In this document: piece after piece, positions 52,341 through 53,145 of the stretch
Layout of the letters: each line of letters starts with the position of its first letter
Numbering within the stretch: position 1 is the first letter of the stretch
Source of the DNA: Pseudomonadota bacterium
GTDB taxonomy: Bacteria > Pseudomonadota > Alphaproteobacteria > Rhizobiales > Hyphomicrobiaceae
Length of the DNA: 53,145 nt
Assembly: GCA_023423275.1 (NCBI GenBank)
Contig: JAFAFW010000042.1
Location: 1 to 53,145, forward strand
Direction: 5' to 3'
Translations under genes and position numbers: made by a program
The notes under the pieces: generated by a model
Told to the model about the DNA's origin: nothing
Databases searched by the model: none
Seen by the model: only the letters and a program-made list of their open reading frames with translations

Positions 52341-53145
52341 ATGGTCGATGCGGTTGTGAAAGGCGGAGATGCGAAGGTTGCGCCGAAGCGCAAGACTTCC
52401 AGCTTGCGCCGGACAATGCAGCGCAAATCGACCATCGCCTTCCTGATGGCCCTGCCGCTCATTCTGTTGATCATCATACTGGTGCTCTATCCCGCCGTGT
52501 ACGCGATGCATCTGGCGACGTTGAACAAGTCGATGCAGCGCTTTGTCGGCTTCGACAACTTCCTGTTCCTGTTCAAGCGCGAGACCTTCTGGAAGGTCGT
52601 GCAGCAATCCTGCATCTTCGCCATTACGGCTGTGGTGTTCAAAGCCATCATCGGCTTCATCGTCGCGCATTTCGTGCATAACATTCCCGCCCGCGGACAG
52701 CGCAAATGGCGCGGAATGCTGCTTGTGCCCTGGGTCATCCCGCCGGCGATGAGTTGTTTGGCATGGCTGTGGCTGTTCGATCCGTCCTACAGCGCGTTCA
52801 ACTGGGTGCTCGGCCACCTCGGCATCGGCCCAATCCCCTGGACGGGCGATGCCTACTGGGCGCGCTTCTCCGTCATTCTGGTCAATATCTGGATCGGCGC
52901 GCCGTTCTTCATGATCATGTATCTGGCCGCGCTCAAATCCGTGCCGGATCAGCTCTACGAGGCCGCCGCCATCGACGGCGCCAACTGGTGGCAACGCATC
53001 TGGTACGTGACGCTGCCGATGATGCGCAACATCATTGCCATCACCGCGCTGTTCTCGCTGATCGTCACGTTCGCGAACTTCGATATCGTGCAGATCCTGA
53101 CAGCCGGCGGACCGATCGACATGACCCACGTGTTCGCGACCTGGG
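52341..53145 (+). CDS. Sugar ABC transporter permease (MalF/UgpA-like), cut by the window edge
   Basis: ATG 52341, behind AGGGGAC, opens a frame that runs to the right edge: 268 complete codons, no stop. The N-terminus is basic, followed by a hydrophobic helix (LMALPLILLIIILVLYPAV). The permease hallmark EAAAIDGANWWQRIW (EAA loop) is near residue 215. It forms half of the inner-membrane channel. A second permease and an ATPase gene are expected beyond the window. Confidence 0.92.
   Translation, partial: MVDAVVKGGDAKVAPKRKTSSLRRTMQRKSTIAFLMALPLILLIIILVLYPAVYAMHLATLNKSMQRFVGFDNFLFLFKRETFWKVVQQSCIFAITAVVFKAIIGFIVAHFVHNIPARGQRKWRGMLLVPWVIPPAMSCLAWLWLFDPSYSAFNWVLGHLGIGPIPWTGDAYWARFSVILVNIWIGAPFFMIMYLAALKSVPDQLYEAAAIDGANWWQRIWYVTLPMMRNIIAITALFSLIVTFANFDIVQILTAGGPIDMTHVFATW

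Overview
The window looks like a chromosomal segment from a GC-rich alphaproteobacterium, most likely Hyphomicrobiales (Rhizobiales). This rests on an NdvA/ChvA-type glucan exporter, an ExoF-like export protein, a TIGR01459-type HAD phosphatase, a TctABC-type transporter and dense ATGA-coupled operons. No rRNA, tRNA, CRISPR array, phage or transposase gene was seen. The genus cannot be called from sequence alone.

Region 1 (1-26.2 kb) is a large extracellular polysaccharide locus of the Wzx/Wzy type. It has two priming sugar-phosphate transferases, a UDP-xylose synthase, six glycosyltransferases, a Wzz/GumC-like co-polymerase without a kinase domain, a flippase-like and a polymerase-like membrane protein, an ExoF-like export protein, an FkbM methyltransferase and a GH10 xylanase-like enzyme. 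Embedded in it (8.2-14.1 kb, plus an aminotransferase at 20.7 kb) is a nucleotide-sugar cassette: nucleotidyltransferase, sugar C-methyltransferase, PIG-L deacetylase, RmlC-like epimerase, SDR epimerase/reductase, DUF4910 hydrolase and a GSAM-like aminotransferase. It may make a branched, possibly aminated, sugar. Upstream (85-817) lies a 0.7 kb non-coding control region with two copies of a structured hairpin module.

Region 2 (26.2-30.4 kb) holds an L,D-transpeptidase and a tightly coupled operon: GtrB-like glycosyltransferase, YdjC/ChbG deacetylase, GtrA-like flippase and HAD phosphatase. It is followed by a perfect 28-bp inverted repeat. Region 3 (30.5-34.1 kb, minus strand) couples an OpgH/MdoH-like glucosyltransferase to an FkbM methyltransferase and an unrecognised exported protein. 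A YfhO-like membrane protein and the NdvA-like exporter lie further on (38.9-43.1 kb).

Region 4 (34.1-38.7 kb) is the strongest candidate for an undescribed pathway. It holds a BchC-like dehydrogenase, a pyruvoyl-tetrahydropterin-synthase homologue that lacks several expected catalytic residues, a GT4 glycosyltransferase and a small methyltransferase on the plus strand. These converge on a cytochrome b561 and a stand-alone RibD-type reductase. The set suggests a glycosylated pterin-like or related nitrogen-heterocycle product.

Region 5 (43.1-49.6 kb) is an organosulfate module: a sulfatase with TctB, TctA and TctC in one minus-strand run, a divergent LysR regulator, and a formylglycine-generating enzyme that would mature the sulfatase. 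Region 6 (49.6 kb to the end) is a sugar ABC transporter: GntR/FadR regulator, Tat-type solute-binding protein and a permease cut by the window edge. Two LacI-type palindromes and a candidate GntR operator lie upstream of it.
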